Shown: positions 19,617 to 28,059 of the stretch, in pieces
Position numbering within the stretch: the stretch's first letter is position 1
Layout of the letters: every line of letters begins with the position of its first letter
From: an uncultured Oscillospiraceae bacterium
Lineage (GTDB): Bacteria > Bacillota > Clostridia > Oscillospirales > Acutalibacteraceae
DNA: 64,000 nt
Assembly: GCA_905192745.1 (NCBI GenBank)
Contig: CAJJLZ010000007.1
Coordinates: 1 to 64,000, forward strand
Direction of reading: 5' to 3'
Program-made: the position numbers and the translations under genes
Notes under the pieces: model-generated
The model's database searches: none
What the model was told of the DNA's origin: nothing
Seen by the model: the letters and a program-made list of their open reading frames with translations, nothing else

Positions 19617-19760
19617 AGGACGAAACCCCTTTATACTAAAGATGCGCGAAAAAACGAAAAAGTTGGCGAAGAGCGAATTTTTTAGAAAATAAATCGGCTT
19701 TGGCGCCCACAACAGAAAAAACGGCTCTGTCCCGATCCTCTCTGACCGCGTTTCCGGATG

Positions 19761-19813
19761 AAAAAGCGCCCTCCGCGGCCGCCGGCCGGGCGGAGCAGCG
19801 GAGGACGCTTTCG
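19761..19813 (-). terminator. Terminator after the second LCP gene
   Basis: Minus strand AAAGCGTCCTCCGC pairs imperfectly with GCGGAGGGCGCTTT, followed by TT. It separates the LCP gene from the sigma gene. Confidence 0.65.
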
Positions 19814-19837
19814 TGTTCGGGACTTTTCAGCGCCTTT

Positions 19838-20974
19838 TTATTCCAGACTGTATATAAACTTATGCAGATCGGTAATCGCTTTGGCGGGTTCTTTAAACAG
19901 CATCACCCAGCCGATGCTCGGATCAATCTTCGAGGTGTAGGTATTGGCCTGCGGCAGATAATAGGTATCCTGCATCTCATAGGAAAAATACGTCACGGAA
20001 TTCACAACAAAGCCGGTCAGCTCATTGGCGCTCATATTGGTCTGGCATTCCGGCAGCACGTTGGTCAGCAGGGTGTTCAGCTGGCCTATGTTCATGGCCT
20101 TGGCCCGGGCAAACATGGCCTTAATCATCTTCCGCTGGCGGTCGTTGCGGCCGAAATCGCTGTCCAGCTTCCGGATACGGGAATAGTTCAGGGCCTGCGG
20201 GCCGTCCAGATGATAGGTGCCCGCCGTCGAAGTCGATGAAGGCCGTCCCGCCAGGCGGGTAACCTCGTTAAGCTCCGCATCGGTCAGGGCCATATCCACG
20301 CCGCCCAGCGCGTCCACCGCCTTTTCAAAGGCGGAGAAATTGACGGCGATGTATTTGTCGATCTTCAGACGGAAATTCTGTTCAATGGTTTTGGACATCA
20401 GGTCGAACCCGCCGAAAGCATACGCCCAGTTAAACTTTCCGTAGTCGTCCTTCCCGTCCCCGTTTTTATCCCGGCCGGGAATGGTCACCATGATATCCCG
20501 CATCAGGGAAGTCAGCTTAATGGTTTTTTTCTCGGTATTGATGGTCAGCAAGATCGCCGTGTCCGAACGGGCGCTGTAATCACCGGCGCCGCGGCCGTCC
20601 ACCCCGATCAGCAGATAATTTTTCACATGCTTGGTGTTCTCGCGCACGGGAATCTGCGCCACCTCCGTGGCGCCGTCGTCGATAAAGGTATAGTCGCTGA
20701 TTACATCGGATTCGTCAAAGCTCGCGTTCGGATCAATATCGTCCGGCACGATGGAATCCACATAGTTCTGGGAAACTTCGCCCTCGAAATTGATGCGGTT
20801 TACCATCACGGCGACGTATACGCCGCCGAGGACGAACAGAATACCCATCACACAAAGCAGGGCGATCATAGCAATGACAACCCCTCTGGTTGACTTTTTG
20901 TGCGGCTTCCGCCCATTGCCGCGGCGGGTCCCGGCCGCGGCGGGCCGGGAGTGGGAGGGATGGTTTTTCTTCAT
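19838..20974 (-). CDS. LytR-CpsA-Psr (LCP) family cell-wall transferase, copy 2
   Basis: 378 residues with the same design as the other LCP gene: basic start rich in His/Arg, one membrane helix (residues ~30-57), then an LCP domain with SDTAILLTINTEKKTIKLTS, SLMRDIMVTIPG, GGVDMALTDAEL and LNYSRIRKLDSDFGRNDRQR. The segment around GRDKNGDGKDDYGK is a short Asp-rich loop not seen in copy 1, possibly a metal-binding loop. ATG at 20974 has GGAGG 8 nt upstream. The two copies probably arose by duplication and may act on different polymers. Confidence 0.93.
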   Translation of the reverse strand: MKKNHPSHSRPAAAGTRRGNGRKPHKKSTRGVVIAMIALLCVMGILFVLGGVYVAVMVNRINFEGEVSQNYVDSIVPDDIDPNASFDESDVISDYTFIDDGATEVAQIPVRENTKHVKNYLLIGVDGRGAGDYSARSDTAILLTINTEKKTIKLTSLMRDIMVTIPGRDKNGDGKDDYGKFNWAYAFGGFDLMSKTIEQNFRLKIDKYIAVNFSAFEKAVDALGGVDMALTDAELNEVTRLAGRPSSTSTAGTYHLDGPQALNYSRIRKLDSDFGRNDRQRKMIKAMFARAKAMNIGQLNTLLTNVLPECQTNMSANELTGFVVNSVTYFSYEMQDTYYLPQANTYTSKIDPSIGWVMLFKEPAKAITDLHKFIYSLE

Positions 20975-21318
20975 CCTCGAAACCTCCAATATGATTTAAG
21001 CCAAATTTTCTCTGCTTTCCGTTTTTCCGTTTCTGCACAGCGGCGCGTTTTTTCGTATCTTTCCGTATCTTCCGGTTATCCGGACAACCCCTGCCGCCGT
21101 CTCGTCCCAGCCCCGGGGTCCCCGGCCTGCCGGCCGCCCCGTGCGGCGGAAACGCTCCGTATACGTCCATGTAAAAACTGCACCCACATGAAGCAGGTGC
21201 AGTCCACAAGGGTTCCTTTATGATAACACAGTCGTTTTTAAAATGCAAGAAACCTCCGCGGCTTCCCGCAAAAAACGACAAAATTAGGAAAATCTTAAAA
21301 ATTGGCCGGCCGGCGGTC
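20975..21318. other. 344-bp intergenic region between degV and the LCP gene
   Basis: It holds a terminator-like hairpin at 21173-21203; the remainder shows no gene and no convincing promoter. Confidence 0.5.
21173..21203 (-). terminator. Terminator or attenuator upstream of the LCP gene
   Basis: Minus strand ACTGCACC/GGTGCAGT, 11-nt loop, followed by TTTTAC. It lies 115 bp after the degV stop and 200 bp before the LCP start, so it could end degV or attenuate LCP. Confidence 0.65.
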
Positions 21319-22173
21319 TCATTTCGTCATGAACAGAACGCCCAGCGTGTTCGGCCCGCAGTGGGAGGAAATGGTGCAGCCGGCGCGGGTCACGAAAATT
21401 TCCCGGAACAGCCCGGTTTTCTCCACCTCGCGCTTCACCAGATCGATCCGCTCCTGCGAAATACCGGAATGGGTGATGAACACCCGGTCTTCCTTGATAT
21501 TTTCCACGCCGTCCAGACGATCATGGACATACTGCACCAGCGCTTTATCCAGCGAACCGCGGTATTTTTTCCCCACGTTCATGGTGCCGTCGGCGTTGTT
21601 TACCTCGATGCATGGCTTGAGCTGGAGGACGTTGGCCCCCAGCATCTGCAGCGCGGAACAGCGCCCCCCCTTATACAGGAATTCCAGAGTATCGATCACG
21701 AAGCTCGCGTGCGCATGGGAGGCCAGCGCCTGTACCTCCTCCGCGATCTGCGCGGCCGGCATTCCCGCCGCGATCCGTTCAGCCGCTTCGATCACCAGCA
21801 GGCCGGAGCCGGTGGAAAGGTTGCACGAATCGACGACATAAACGCCGGGAACCTCTTCCGCCGCCAGACGGCAGTTGTTATAGGTGGCAGAAAGCCCGTG
21901 GCCCAGAGTAACATGGATCACTTCGTACCCTTGATCGGTCCACCGGCGGAAAAATTCCGCATACTCCGCCGCGTTGATCGCCGCCGTTTTCGGCAGGATC
22001 TTCCGGGTGCGGTAAACGTCGTAAATCTGATCCGGAACCAGATCCACCCCGTCTCCGTACATTTTCCCGTCGAGAATGACGTGAAACGGATAATAATTCA
22101 CAGCGTAACGCTGACAAAGCTCTTCACCCAAATCGCAGGTGCTGTCGGCGCTCAGGATGATTTTGCTGCTCAA
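21319..22173 (-). CDS. DegV family fatty-acid-binding protein, copy 1
   Basis: 284 residues, full length. The DegV hallmarks are the N-terminal SADSTCDLGEELCQRY, a middle TLGHGLSATYNNCRLAAEEV, then VVDSCNLSTGSGLLVIEAAE and a C-terminal ITHSGISQERIDLV. These cytosolic proteins bind a single fatty acid and present it to the FakA kinase for phospholipid synthesis; no fakA is in the window. The start codon is TTG at 22173, with GGGAGGG 9 nt upstream. The promoter TTGTAA-17-TATACT is at 22233-22261. A second degV lies at 48801-49703. Confidence 0.93.
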   Translation of the reverse strand: MSSKIILSADSTCDLGEELCQRYAVNYYPFHVILDGKMYGDGVDLVPDQIYDVYRTRKILPKTAAINAAEYAEFFRRWTDQGYEVIHVTLGHGLSATYNNCRLAAEEVPGVYVVDSCNLSTGSGLLVIEAAERIAAGMPAAQIAEEVQALASHAHASFVIDTLEFLYKGGRCSALQMLGANVLQLKPCIEVNNADGTMNVGKKYRGSLDKALVQYVHDRLDGVENIKEDRVFITHSGISQERIDLVKREVEKTGLFREIFVTRAGCTISSHCGPNTLGVLFMTK

Positions 22174-22232
22174 GAACGTATTCCCTCCCGTTTTTATTTC
22201 TTTATATTAATAAGGAAAATATCGATTTTAGT

Positions 22233-22261
22233 AGTATAGCATAAACCAACGAAAATTACAA
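22233..22261 (-). promoter_or_regulatory. degV promoter
   Basis: Minus strand TTGTAA, 17 bp, TATACT, 60 bp before the TTG start. Confidence 0.7.
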
Positions 22262-22296
22262 TATGGTTACAAATAATTACAAAACCTTTTCTTCCC

Positions 22297-22326
22297 TTGC
22301 GGTTGTCCTTAGATAAATGCTACAAT
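22297..22326 (+). promoter_or_regulatory. Promoter of the polysaccharide deacetylase gene
   Basis: TTGCGG, 18 bp, TACAAT. The leader contains a GC-rich inverted repeat (GCCCCCGAAAACCGG/CCGGTTTTTGGGGC, 22398-22427) ahead of the start codon that could affect expression. Confidence 0.6.
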
Positions 22327-22468
22327 ATTCATGGATTGAACGGTTTTTGCCGAAACCGGCGGCAATCCTGCTGTATCGGGCGGCGGAAACAGCCGATAAG
22401 CCCCCGAAAACCGGCCGGTTTTTGGGGCATTGACAATACGGAACGGATACGGGAAGGGACAGAATACG

Positions 22469-23530
22469 ATGGATCACCTTTCAAAAGAAGCAGAAAAGAA
22501 ACGGCCGCGCGGCCTTCGGATCGCCCTGGCCGCGGTCTGCGCGGCGGCTTTGCTGGGAACCGGCTTCGGCCTGTCGTTCGCCGGCCTGAAACAAACGGAA
22601 CGCTCCCTCTCCGCCGCGCAGACCGATCTGGAAAGCGTGCGGTCCGCGCTTTCCGGCGCGCAGGAAGAGCTGGCGGATACCCGCGCCTCCCTTGAGGCAG
22701 AGCAAAGCCGGGCGAACGGGCTGGAATCCCGCGCCGAGGAGCTGGAATCCCGTCTGGATGAACAGGAAAGTCAAAACAGCGAGCTTTCCCGGGAACTGGA
22801 CGATCTCCGCGCCAAGATGGAACTGATTCAGCGGCTGAAAAGCGAATCCGGCGGAACCGCCGGCTCCTCTGCCCCATCGTCCGTCCCCTCCTCTCCCGAC
22901 ACGCTGAAAGTGGTCGCCCTGACCTTTGACGACGGACCGGGAGAAACCACCGTGCGCCTGCTGGATGAGCTGAAGGCGCGGGGGATGAAGGCCACCTTCT
23001 TCGTGGTGGGGAACCGGGCGGAACGCTCTCCGGATATCCTCCGCCGCATGGTGGAAGAAGGACACGAGGTCGGCTCCCATACATATTCCCACCCCAATCT
23101 GACCAAACTCAGCGCGGCGGAACGGGCGGATAATATTCAGCGCTCCATCGCCGCGATCACCGCCGCCACCAGAAAGCCCGTCACCCTGCTCCGTCCGCCC
23201 GGGGGCTCCTACAACGACGAGGTGAAGGCGTACTGCGCGGAACAGAACCTGCGTATTGTTTACTGGTCGGTGGACACCCGGGACTGGGAATCCCATAACA
23301 AGGAAAAGATTCTCTCCACCGCCTTTCAGTCCGGGCGATACGGCATTCAGGACGGCGCGATCGTACTGATGCACGACATCTATACCGATACGGTGGATGC
23401 GGCGGTAGAGATGATGGACCGGCTTCGTTCGGAGGGATACCTCACGGTCACGGTGAGTGAACTCCTGCTTCTCCGCCAAGGGGGCGGCATACCGGGCGAG
23501 GTATACGTCAACGCGCCGCCGACGGCCTGA
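22469..23530 (+). CDS. Membrane-anchored polysaccharide deacetylase (NodB/CE4) with coiled coil
   Basis: 353 residues: a signal-anchor helix (~16-38), a long heptad-rich coiled coil (~40-125), a Ser/Pro linker, and a CE4 NodB domain. Catalytic motifs are intact: TFDDG (D154, D155), SHTYSH (H204, H208), RPPGG and, near the end, LMHD. The family removes N- or O-acetyl groups from peptidoglycan or other glycans using a divalent metal. The coiled coil suggests a dimer held away from the membrane, so peptidoglycan GlcNAc is the likely substrate (inference). AAGGGA lies upstream of the ATG and a terminator follows. Confidence 0.92.
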   Translation: MDHLSKEAEKKRPRGLRIALAAVCAAALLGTGFGLSFAGLKQTERSLSAAQTDLESVRSALSGAQEELADTRASLEAEQSRANGLESRAEELESRLDEQESQNSELSRELDDLRAKMELIQRLKSESGGTAGSSAPSSVPSSPDTLKVVALTFDDGPGETTVRLLDELKARGMKATFFVVGNRAERSPDILRRMVEEGHEVGSHTYSHPNLTKLSAAERADNIQRSIAAITAATRKPVTLLRPPGGSYNDEVKAYCAEQNLRIVYWSVDTRDWESHNKEKILSTAFQSGRYGIQDGAIVLMHDIYTDTVDAAVEMMDRLRSEGYLTVTVSELLLLRQGGGIPGEVYVNAPPTA

Positions 23531-23574
23531 CCGCCGGGCGGCAAACCCGGCGAACCTGTCCTTTTCAAACAGCA

Positions 23575-23614
23575 AAGCCGGCCGAATGGGGATTTTACCC
23601 ATCCGGCCGGCTTA
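23575..23614. terminator. Terminator shared by the deacetylase gene and the opposite strand
   Basis: AAGCCGGCCGAATGGG pairs with CCCATCCGGCCGGCTT with one mismatch, loop GATTTTA. It also sits directly downstream of the minus-strand esterase relic. Confidence 0.75.
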
Positions 23615-23635
23615 TTCGCTTTCAGGCCTTATCCA

Positions 23636-23818
23636 TCATCCCATCTTCATACAAAACGGCGACGCGGGAAAGCCCGCCCCGTTGAACAGGGTCACTTTCG
23701 CGTCGTTCCGGTACCATGCCTGAATTTCCCGTACCTGCCGCCCTTCCGGAACCGGTTGCCACACAGCGGAGAATAACGACAGGGCTCCCGCAGACCGACC
23801 GTCCTTACAGACGGATGG
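23636..23818 (-). pseudogene. C-terminal relic of a carbohydrate esterase (sialate O-acetylesterase-like)
   Basis: An open stretch of 60 codons with no start, in a frame different from GH10 and overlapping its last codons, ends at TGA 23636-23638. Its product ends EIQAWYRNDAKVTLFNGAGF then PASPFCMKMG. From family knowledge, this strongly resembles the conserved C-terminal end of SASA/sialate-O-acetylesterase-type enzymes (the 'AW.N...LFN.AGLPASPF' signature). The segment before it (VWQPVPEGRQVR) also fits. Nothing of the catalytic part remains here. I read it as the stub of a deleted gene once next to GH10 in a glycan locus; the assignment is by eye. Confidence 0.5.
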
Positions 23819-25046
23819 TCACCCGGCGGGGTTCTCCGCCCCCGGCATAGAAGCTTTGGCGGAGGATGTCCCGGTTCACGGTGGTTCTCTCCCCGTCCGC
23901 GTCCACCGTGATGTCGTAATTGCCGAAGAACAGACGGGTACGGCACCTTCCCTCCGGGCCGGTGGTCAGATCCGCGTCCGAATGCCATTCCTTATGGATC
24001 AGGTCATACAGCGTATCGTACACCGGCTTCGGGCGGAGATCGTCGGTCACCACGCCGGCCGGAGCATCCAGCCAGCGGTGATCGGTAAAATCAAACCAAG
24101 AGAGCGCCTCCACCGCCGGATGGCTGAACACGAGGGTATAGAAATCCTTCGTGAACGCCGCCTGAGAATACAGATCCTCCTCGGTCTCATGCCACTGATT
24201 ATGCGCGCCCGCGCCGTAATTGGTCTCGCCGATCGGGGTTCCGCTGCACACCGAACATTCCGGAAAATGGATCGGCCAGCCGAACTCCGCCGCCCGGTTC
24301 ATAATCCGCATGGTTTCCTCCTCGCTCCAGCGGTCCACATGCTGATGGCTCTGGATACCGAGATAGTCGATATCGATATCGTTCTCCCGCATCTGCCGGA
24401 GAAAATCGTAATATTCCTCCCCGTGCACGTTCCAGTCGCCGTAGATCAGCTTGGCGTCCGGCCTGAAGGAACGGGTGAGCGCCGTGCCGAATTTCAGCAT
24501 GTTCATCGGGCCGATCTCCCTCACCCAGCGGGAAACCGGGTTGTCGAACCGGTCGTTCACCGTGGTCTCGTTCGCCACGTCGAAGAAATCAAAGTCGTCC
24601 CCGAAATTCGTCATCAGATGGGTAATCCGCTCGGTATACAGCGCCTTCACATCGGCGTCGTCCGCCACCCAGTCCGGACAAAGCTCATGCCAGATCAGAG
24701 CGTGGAGCTTTTTCTTCAGTCCGTTTTTCTGCGCCCACTTGAGCAGATTGCCGGTATACGGCTCGTTGTATTCGTGCCGTTTCGGTTCATACCAGCTCCA
24801 GTGATACGGAACCATCGTGTAATTAAACAGCTTTGTGAACTCCTCGGTAAACCGCTCGTTCATTGCCGGTTTGTCATAGGTGCCGTATTTATAGCATACC
24901 GCACCGAACAGGAACTGATGGTTTTTCATCCGCACCTCTACCCCGGCGTTCTCCACCGGCCGGCCATCCTTCAGAACGATGAATTCCACGTCCTTCATGC
25001 GCACATCCGGAATACGCCGCCGGGCCTGCCGCACCAGCTCGCTCAT
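23805..25046 (-). CDS. GH10 family endo-xylanase-like enzyme, cytoplasmic
   Basis: 413 residues. Family GH10 features: ALIWHELCPDWV (the conserved W-H strand), acid/base E160 in DVANE, GIQSHQH (residues ~230-236) and nucleophile E263 in HFPEC, followed by a small C-terminal beta domain. An N-terminal ~45-residue domain (EFIVLKDGRPVENAGVEVRM) resembles the CBM-like or Ig-like module seen in some GH10 proteins. No signal peptide is present: ATG at 25046 with GGAGG 8 nt upstream begins MSELVRQARRR. It therefore probably cleaves imported xylo-oligosaccharides. Its promoter is at 25138-25166, and an esterase relic follows it. Confidence 0.88.
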   Translation of the reverse strand: MSELVRQARRRIPDVRMKDVEFIVLKDGRPVENAGVEVRMKNHQFLFGAVCYKYGTYDKPAMNERFTEEFTKLFNYTMVPYHWSWYEPKRHEYNEPYTGNLLKWAQKNGLKKKLHALIWHELCPDWVADDADVKALYTERITHLMTNFGDDFDFFDVANETTVNDRFDNPVSRWVREIGPMNMLKFGTALTRSFRPDAKLIYGDWNVHGEEYYDFLRQMRENDIDIDYLGIQSHQHVDRWSEEETMRIMNRAAEFGWPIHFPECSVCSGTPIGETNYGAGAHNQWHETEEDLYSQAAFTKDFYTLVFSHPAVEALSWFDFTDHRWLDAPAGVVTDDLRPKPVYDTLYDLIHKEWHSDADLTTGPEGRCRTRLFFGNYDITVDADGERTTVNRDILRQSFYAGGGEPRRVTIRL

Positions 25047-25137
25047 TTTTTCCGCCTCCCTGCGATATCGTTTTCTCACCGGCGGCTCCGCCGCCCCGTA
25101 TTTCACAGTTCCTCCCACAAAGGAGCCTGCCGAACTT

Positions 25138-25166
25138 ATTGTACACGCATCCCCGCTCCAAGTCAA
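25138..25166 (-). promoter_or_regulatory. GH10 promoter
   Basis: Minus strand TTGACT, 17 bp, TACAAT. The rest of the 354-bp divergent spacer (25047-25400) shows no gene; no rightward promoter could be defined with confidence. Confidence 0.7.
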
Positions 25167-25400
25167 CGAAAAACGGAAAAAGCGCGCGGCCGCGGCCCGC
25201 GGCGGAAAAACACACGCCTTCCCTACCGCCGTACAAGGGCGGAAGGACGGAAGCGGGACAGCGCCGCCGGTTTCCCTTTCGTCCTCTTCTTTCACGATTC
25301 AAACACGAGTTCTTCACCCAATGTCCACCAAACGGGCATAAAATGGAACAAGATTCCGTCCGCGCCGTATGCTGCGGACGAAGGAGGCAGAAGGCACCGT

Positions 25401-27053
25401 ATGTATATTGTAAAGAACGCCCTTCGCAGCATGATCCGTTCCAAAGGACGCAGCATCCTGATTCTGATTATCGCGCTGGTGATCGCCGTTTCCGCCTGCG
25501 TAACCCTGTCCATCCGCCAGTCCGCGGTACGGGCCAGAGAAACCGGGCTGTCCGATCTGGAAATCACCGCCCAGATCGCGCTGGACCGCCAGTCACTGAT
25601 GCAGTCCGCCCGGAATGGCGGCGGGGAAGCAAACGGCGAACCCCCGGATCTCTCATCCATGAAGGACGCGCTTCTCGGCGCGCAGGGGCTGACGCTGGAG
25701 GAACTCCAGACCTACGCCGCCGCTCCGTCGGTGAAAAGCTTTTACTACACCCTGACCGCCTCGATGGACGGTTCCGGTCTGGAACCGATCGATCTGAGCA
25801 GATCGGGGGACTCTTCTTCGGATGACGCCGACGACGCGGAAAGCGCCGACGGTTCCGGCAGCGGCTCCGGCGGCGGAAACCCCTTCGGCGGCAAAGGCAT
25901 GGGCGGTATGGCCGGTCTGTTCGGCGCGCAGGGCGATTTCACCCTGATCGGCGCCGGTTCGGACGAAGCCCTGACTGATTTTGTGAGCGGCGTCTGCTCC
26001 ATCACCGACGGCGCCATGTTTGCCGAGGGGACGGAGGAGCGGGAATGCGTCATCAGCGACGAGCTCGCCACCCTGAACGACCTCTCGGTCGGGGAAACGG
26101 TCACTCTGGTCAACCCGAACGACGAGACCGAAACCATCGATTTCACAATCGCCGGCATCTACCATAACAGCACGGCGGGAACGCAGGAAAGCGGCGGTAT
26201 GGCGATGTTCTCCGCTGCGGGTGATTCCGCCAACCGTATCTATGTCAGCTATGCCGCCCTGAAGGCGTTCACCGACGAGTCTGCGGCAAACGCCTCCACC
26301 GAAACCGATGAGGAAACCGGACGGGAACAGAACACCGCCGTCCAGTCCCAGATTTCCGGCACCTATGTGTTTGCCGACGCGGAGGACTACGAGGCGTTTG
26401 AGGCGGAAGCCCGGGCGCTGGGGCTGGACGATTCCTACTCGGTTTCCTCTACGGAGGTATCGCAGTATGAGCGGAGCCTGCAGCCTCTGGAAAATCTCAG
26501 TAAATTCGCGCTGTATTTCCTGATCGTGGTCCTGATTATCGGCGCGGTCATTCTGATTGTCATCAATATTTTCAGTATCCGGGAACGAAAATATGAAATC
26601 GGGGTTCTGACCGCCATCGGAATGAGCAAGGCGCGGGTCGCCCTGCAATTTGTAACAGAGATGTTCTCCATCACTCTGGCCGCCGTGCTGCTGGGCGCGG
26701 TGATCGGCGGGGTTGCCAGCGTCCCCGTTTCCAACGCTCTGCTGGAATCCCAAATCACCTCGCAGGAGCAGAAAAGCGACGATATCCGGGGGAATTTCGG
26801 CCGGGAAATGGGCGGCGGCCCCGGCGGAAGCCTGCCGGACGACGCGGATATACCCTCCGGCGGCGCGGATTTCAAGGGCGGCTTTTTCGGCGGCGCGGCC
26901 AACTATATCAGCGAGGTGAACGCCTCCGTTGATTTCACCGTGCTGGCGCAGCTTCTGGGGATCGGCGTACTGCTGACGCTGCTTTCCAGCGGCGCGGCCC
27001 TGATCTTCATCCTTCGGTACGAACCGCTGAAAATTCTGTCCAACCGTGATTAA
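25401..27053 (+). CDS. ABC transporter permease, FtsX/MacB type
   Basis: 550 residues. One membrane helix near the N-terminus (ILILIIALVIAVSACVTL) is followed by a ~330-residue extracytoplasmic domain. Three helices follow, with the FtsX signature (INIFSIRERKYEIGVLTAIG, then MSKARVALQFVTEM), and the ending LRYEPLKILSNRD is also typical. Two Gly-rich low-complexity stretches (near residues 150-170 and 470-500) are unusual. This class usually forms MacB-like mechanotransmission or peptide/lipid export systems. The start at 25401 is set by AAGGAGG upstream, although the frame is open much further back opposite GH10. The ATPase gene follows 13 bp later. Confidence 0.9.
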   Translation: MYIVKNALRSMIRSKGRSILILIIALVIAVSACVTLSIRQSAVRARETGLSDLEITAQIALDRQSLMQSARNGGGEANGEPPDLSSMKDALLGAQGLTLEELQTYAAAPSVKSFYYTLTASMDGSGLEPIDLSRSGDSSSDDADDAESADGSGSGSGGGNPFGGKGMGGMAGLFGAQGDFTLIGAGSDEALTDFVSGVCSITDGAMFAEGTEERECVISDELATLNDLSVGETVTLVNPNDETETIDFTIAGIYHNSTAGTQESGGMAMFSAAGDSANRIYVSYAALKAFTDESAANASTETDEETGREQNTAVQSQISGTYVFADAEDYEAFEAEARALGLDDSYSVSSTEVSQYERSLQPLENLSKFALYFLIVVLIIGAVILIVINIFSIRERKYEIGVLTAIGMSKARVALQFVTEMFSITLAAVLLGAVIGGVASVPVSNALLESQITSQEQKSDDIRGNFGREMGGGPGGSLPDDADIPSGGADFKGGFFGGAANYISEVNASVDFTVLAQLLGIGVLLTLLSSGAALIFILRYEPLKILSNRD

Positions 27054-27066
27054 GGAGGTGCGCGTG

Positions 27067-27810
27067 ATGCCGATTCTTACCCTGTCCCATCTTTCCTACA
27101 CCTACGAGGGAGAGCGCTCTCCCGTATTCGAGAACCTGAATTATTCCTTCGAAGAGGGGCGGATCTATGCCGTGGTGGGCCGGTCCGGCGCGGGAAAAAC
27201 CACCCTGCTCTCCCTCCTGTCCGGCCTTACCCGCCCCACCGGGGGGGACATTCTGGTGGAAGGAAAAAACATCCGGGAAATCAATAAATATCACTACCGC
27301 AGCCGGTACGTCGGGGTGGTATTTCAAAATTTCAACCTCCTGCCCAATCTGACGGCAAAGGAAAACGTCATGCTGTCGATGGATATCGCGGGAATGAAGG
27401 ACATGAACGCCAAAGAGAAAAAAGAACGGGCGGCGGAGCTGCTCGAAAAGGTCGGGCTGGAACAGCGGGAAGCCGACCGGCGGATCCTCAAGCTTTCCGG
27501 CGGGCAGCAGCAGCGGGTGGCGATCGCCCGCGCCCTGTCCTATGACCCGAAAATTCTGCTGGCGGACGAGCCCACCGGCAACCTCGACGCCGAAACACGG
27601 GACGAGATTCTGGAGATTTTCCGGATGCTGGCGGACGAAGGAAAGTGCGTCATCCTCGTCACCCATTCCGCCACCGTTGCTTCTCAGGCCGACGCGGTGT
27701 ATGAGCTGAAGAAGGCCGCCCCCGCCAAAAAAGCGGCCCGGCGGTCCGCGCCGCCCAAATCCCCGCCTCCCCCACCGCCCCCCGGCGGCTCCACTCTGGG
27801 ACTGGACTGA
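27067..27810 (+). CDS. ABC transporter ATP-binding protein, LolD/MacB type
   Basis: 247 residues. Walker A GRSGAGKTT (38-46), Q-loop in VVFQNFNLLPNLTAKENVML, signature LSGGQQQR, Walker B ILLADEPTGNLD and H-switch VTHS are all present. This is the ATPase partner of the preceding permease; AAGGAGG sits 7 nt before the ATG. The C-terminal ~30 residues are an odd Lys/Ala then polyproline tail (PPKSPPPPPPP) not normally present in the family. A strong terminator follows 2 bp after the stop, so the operon has two genes; the substrate is unknown. Confidence 0.93.
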   Translation: MPILTLSHLSYTYEGERSPVFENLNYSFEEGRIYAVVGRSGAGKTTLLSLLSGLTRPTGGDILVEGKNIREINKYHYRSRYVGVVFQNFNLLPNLTAKENVMLSMDIAGMKDMNAKEKKERAAELLEKVGLEQREADRRILKLSGGQQQRVAIARALSYDPKILLADEPTGNLDAETRDEILEIFRMLADEGKCVILVTHSATVASQADAVYELKKAAPAKKAARRSAPPKSPPPPPPPGGSTLGLD

Positions 27811-27811
27811 A

Positions 27812-27857
27812 AAACGAACCGGCGAAGCCGTTTGTGCGGCTTCGCCGGTTCGTTTTT
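27812..27857 (+). terminator. Strong terminator of the ABC operon
   Basis: AAACGAACCGGCGAAGCCG and its complement form a perfect 19-bp stem with loop TTTGTG and a T-tract. Confidence 0.9.
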
Positions 27858-28059
27858 CAGCGCGGATTTTCTCAGGAATCGGCGCGCGGCGGGTAAATCC
27901 GGGTCTTTTCAGAGCACGGAAAAAACACCGGAAAAGCAGTGAAATAACACTATAGTATATAGCTATTCCCTTGAAAGGTGGTTCGGGGCTTGCGGAAATG
28001 TTTGCCGCCTGCCAAGGCAGACGACGGGAGCGGGCCTTCGCCCGGCCTATCGGCGGCGC

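Noticed and set aside
23856..25400. Open frame extending the ABC permease 515 codons upstream
   Set aside because: This part lies antisense to GH10 and does not look like protein; a good AAGGAGG and the typical membrane-helix start place the true ATG at 25401.
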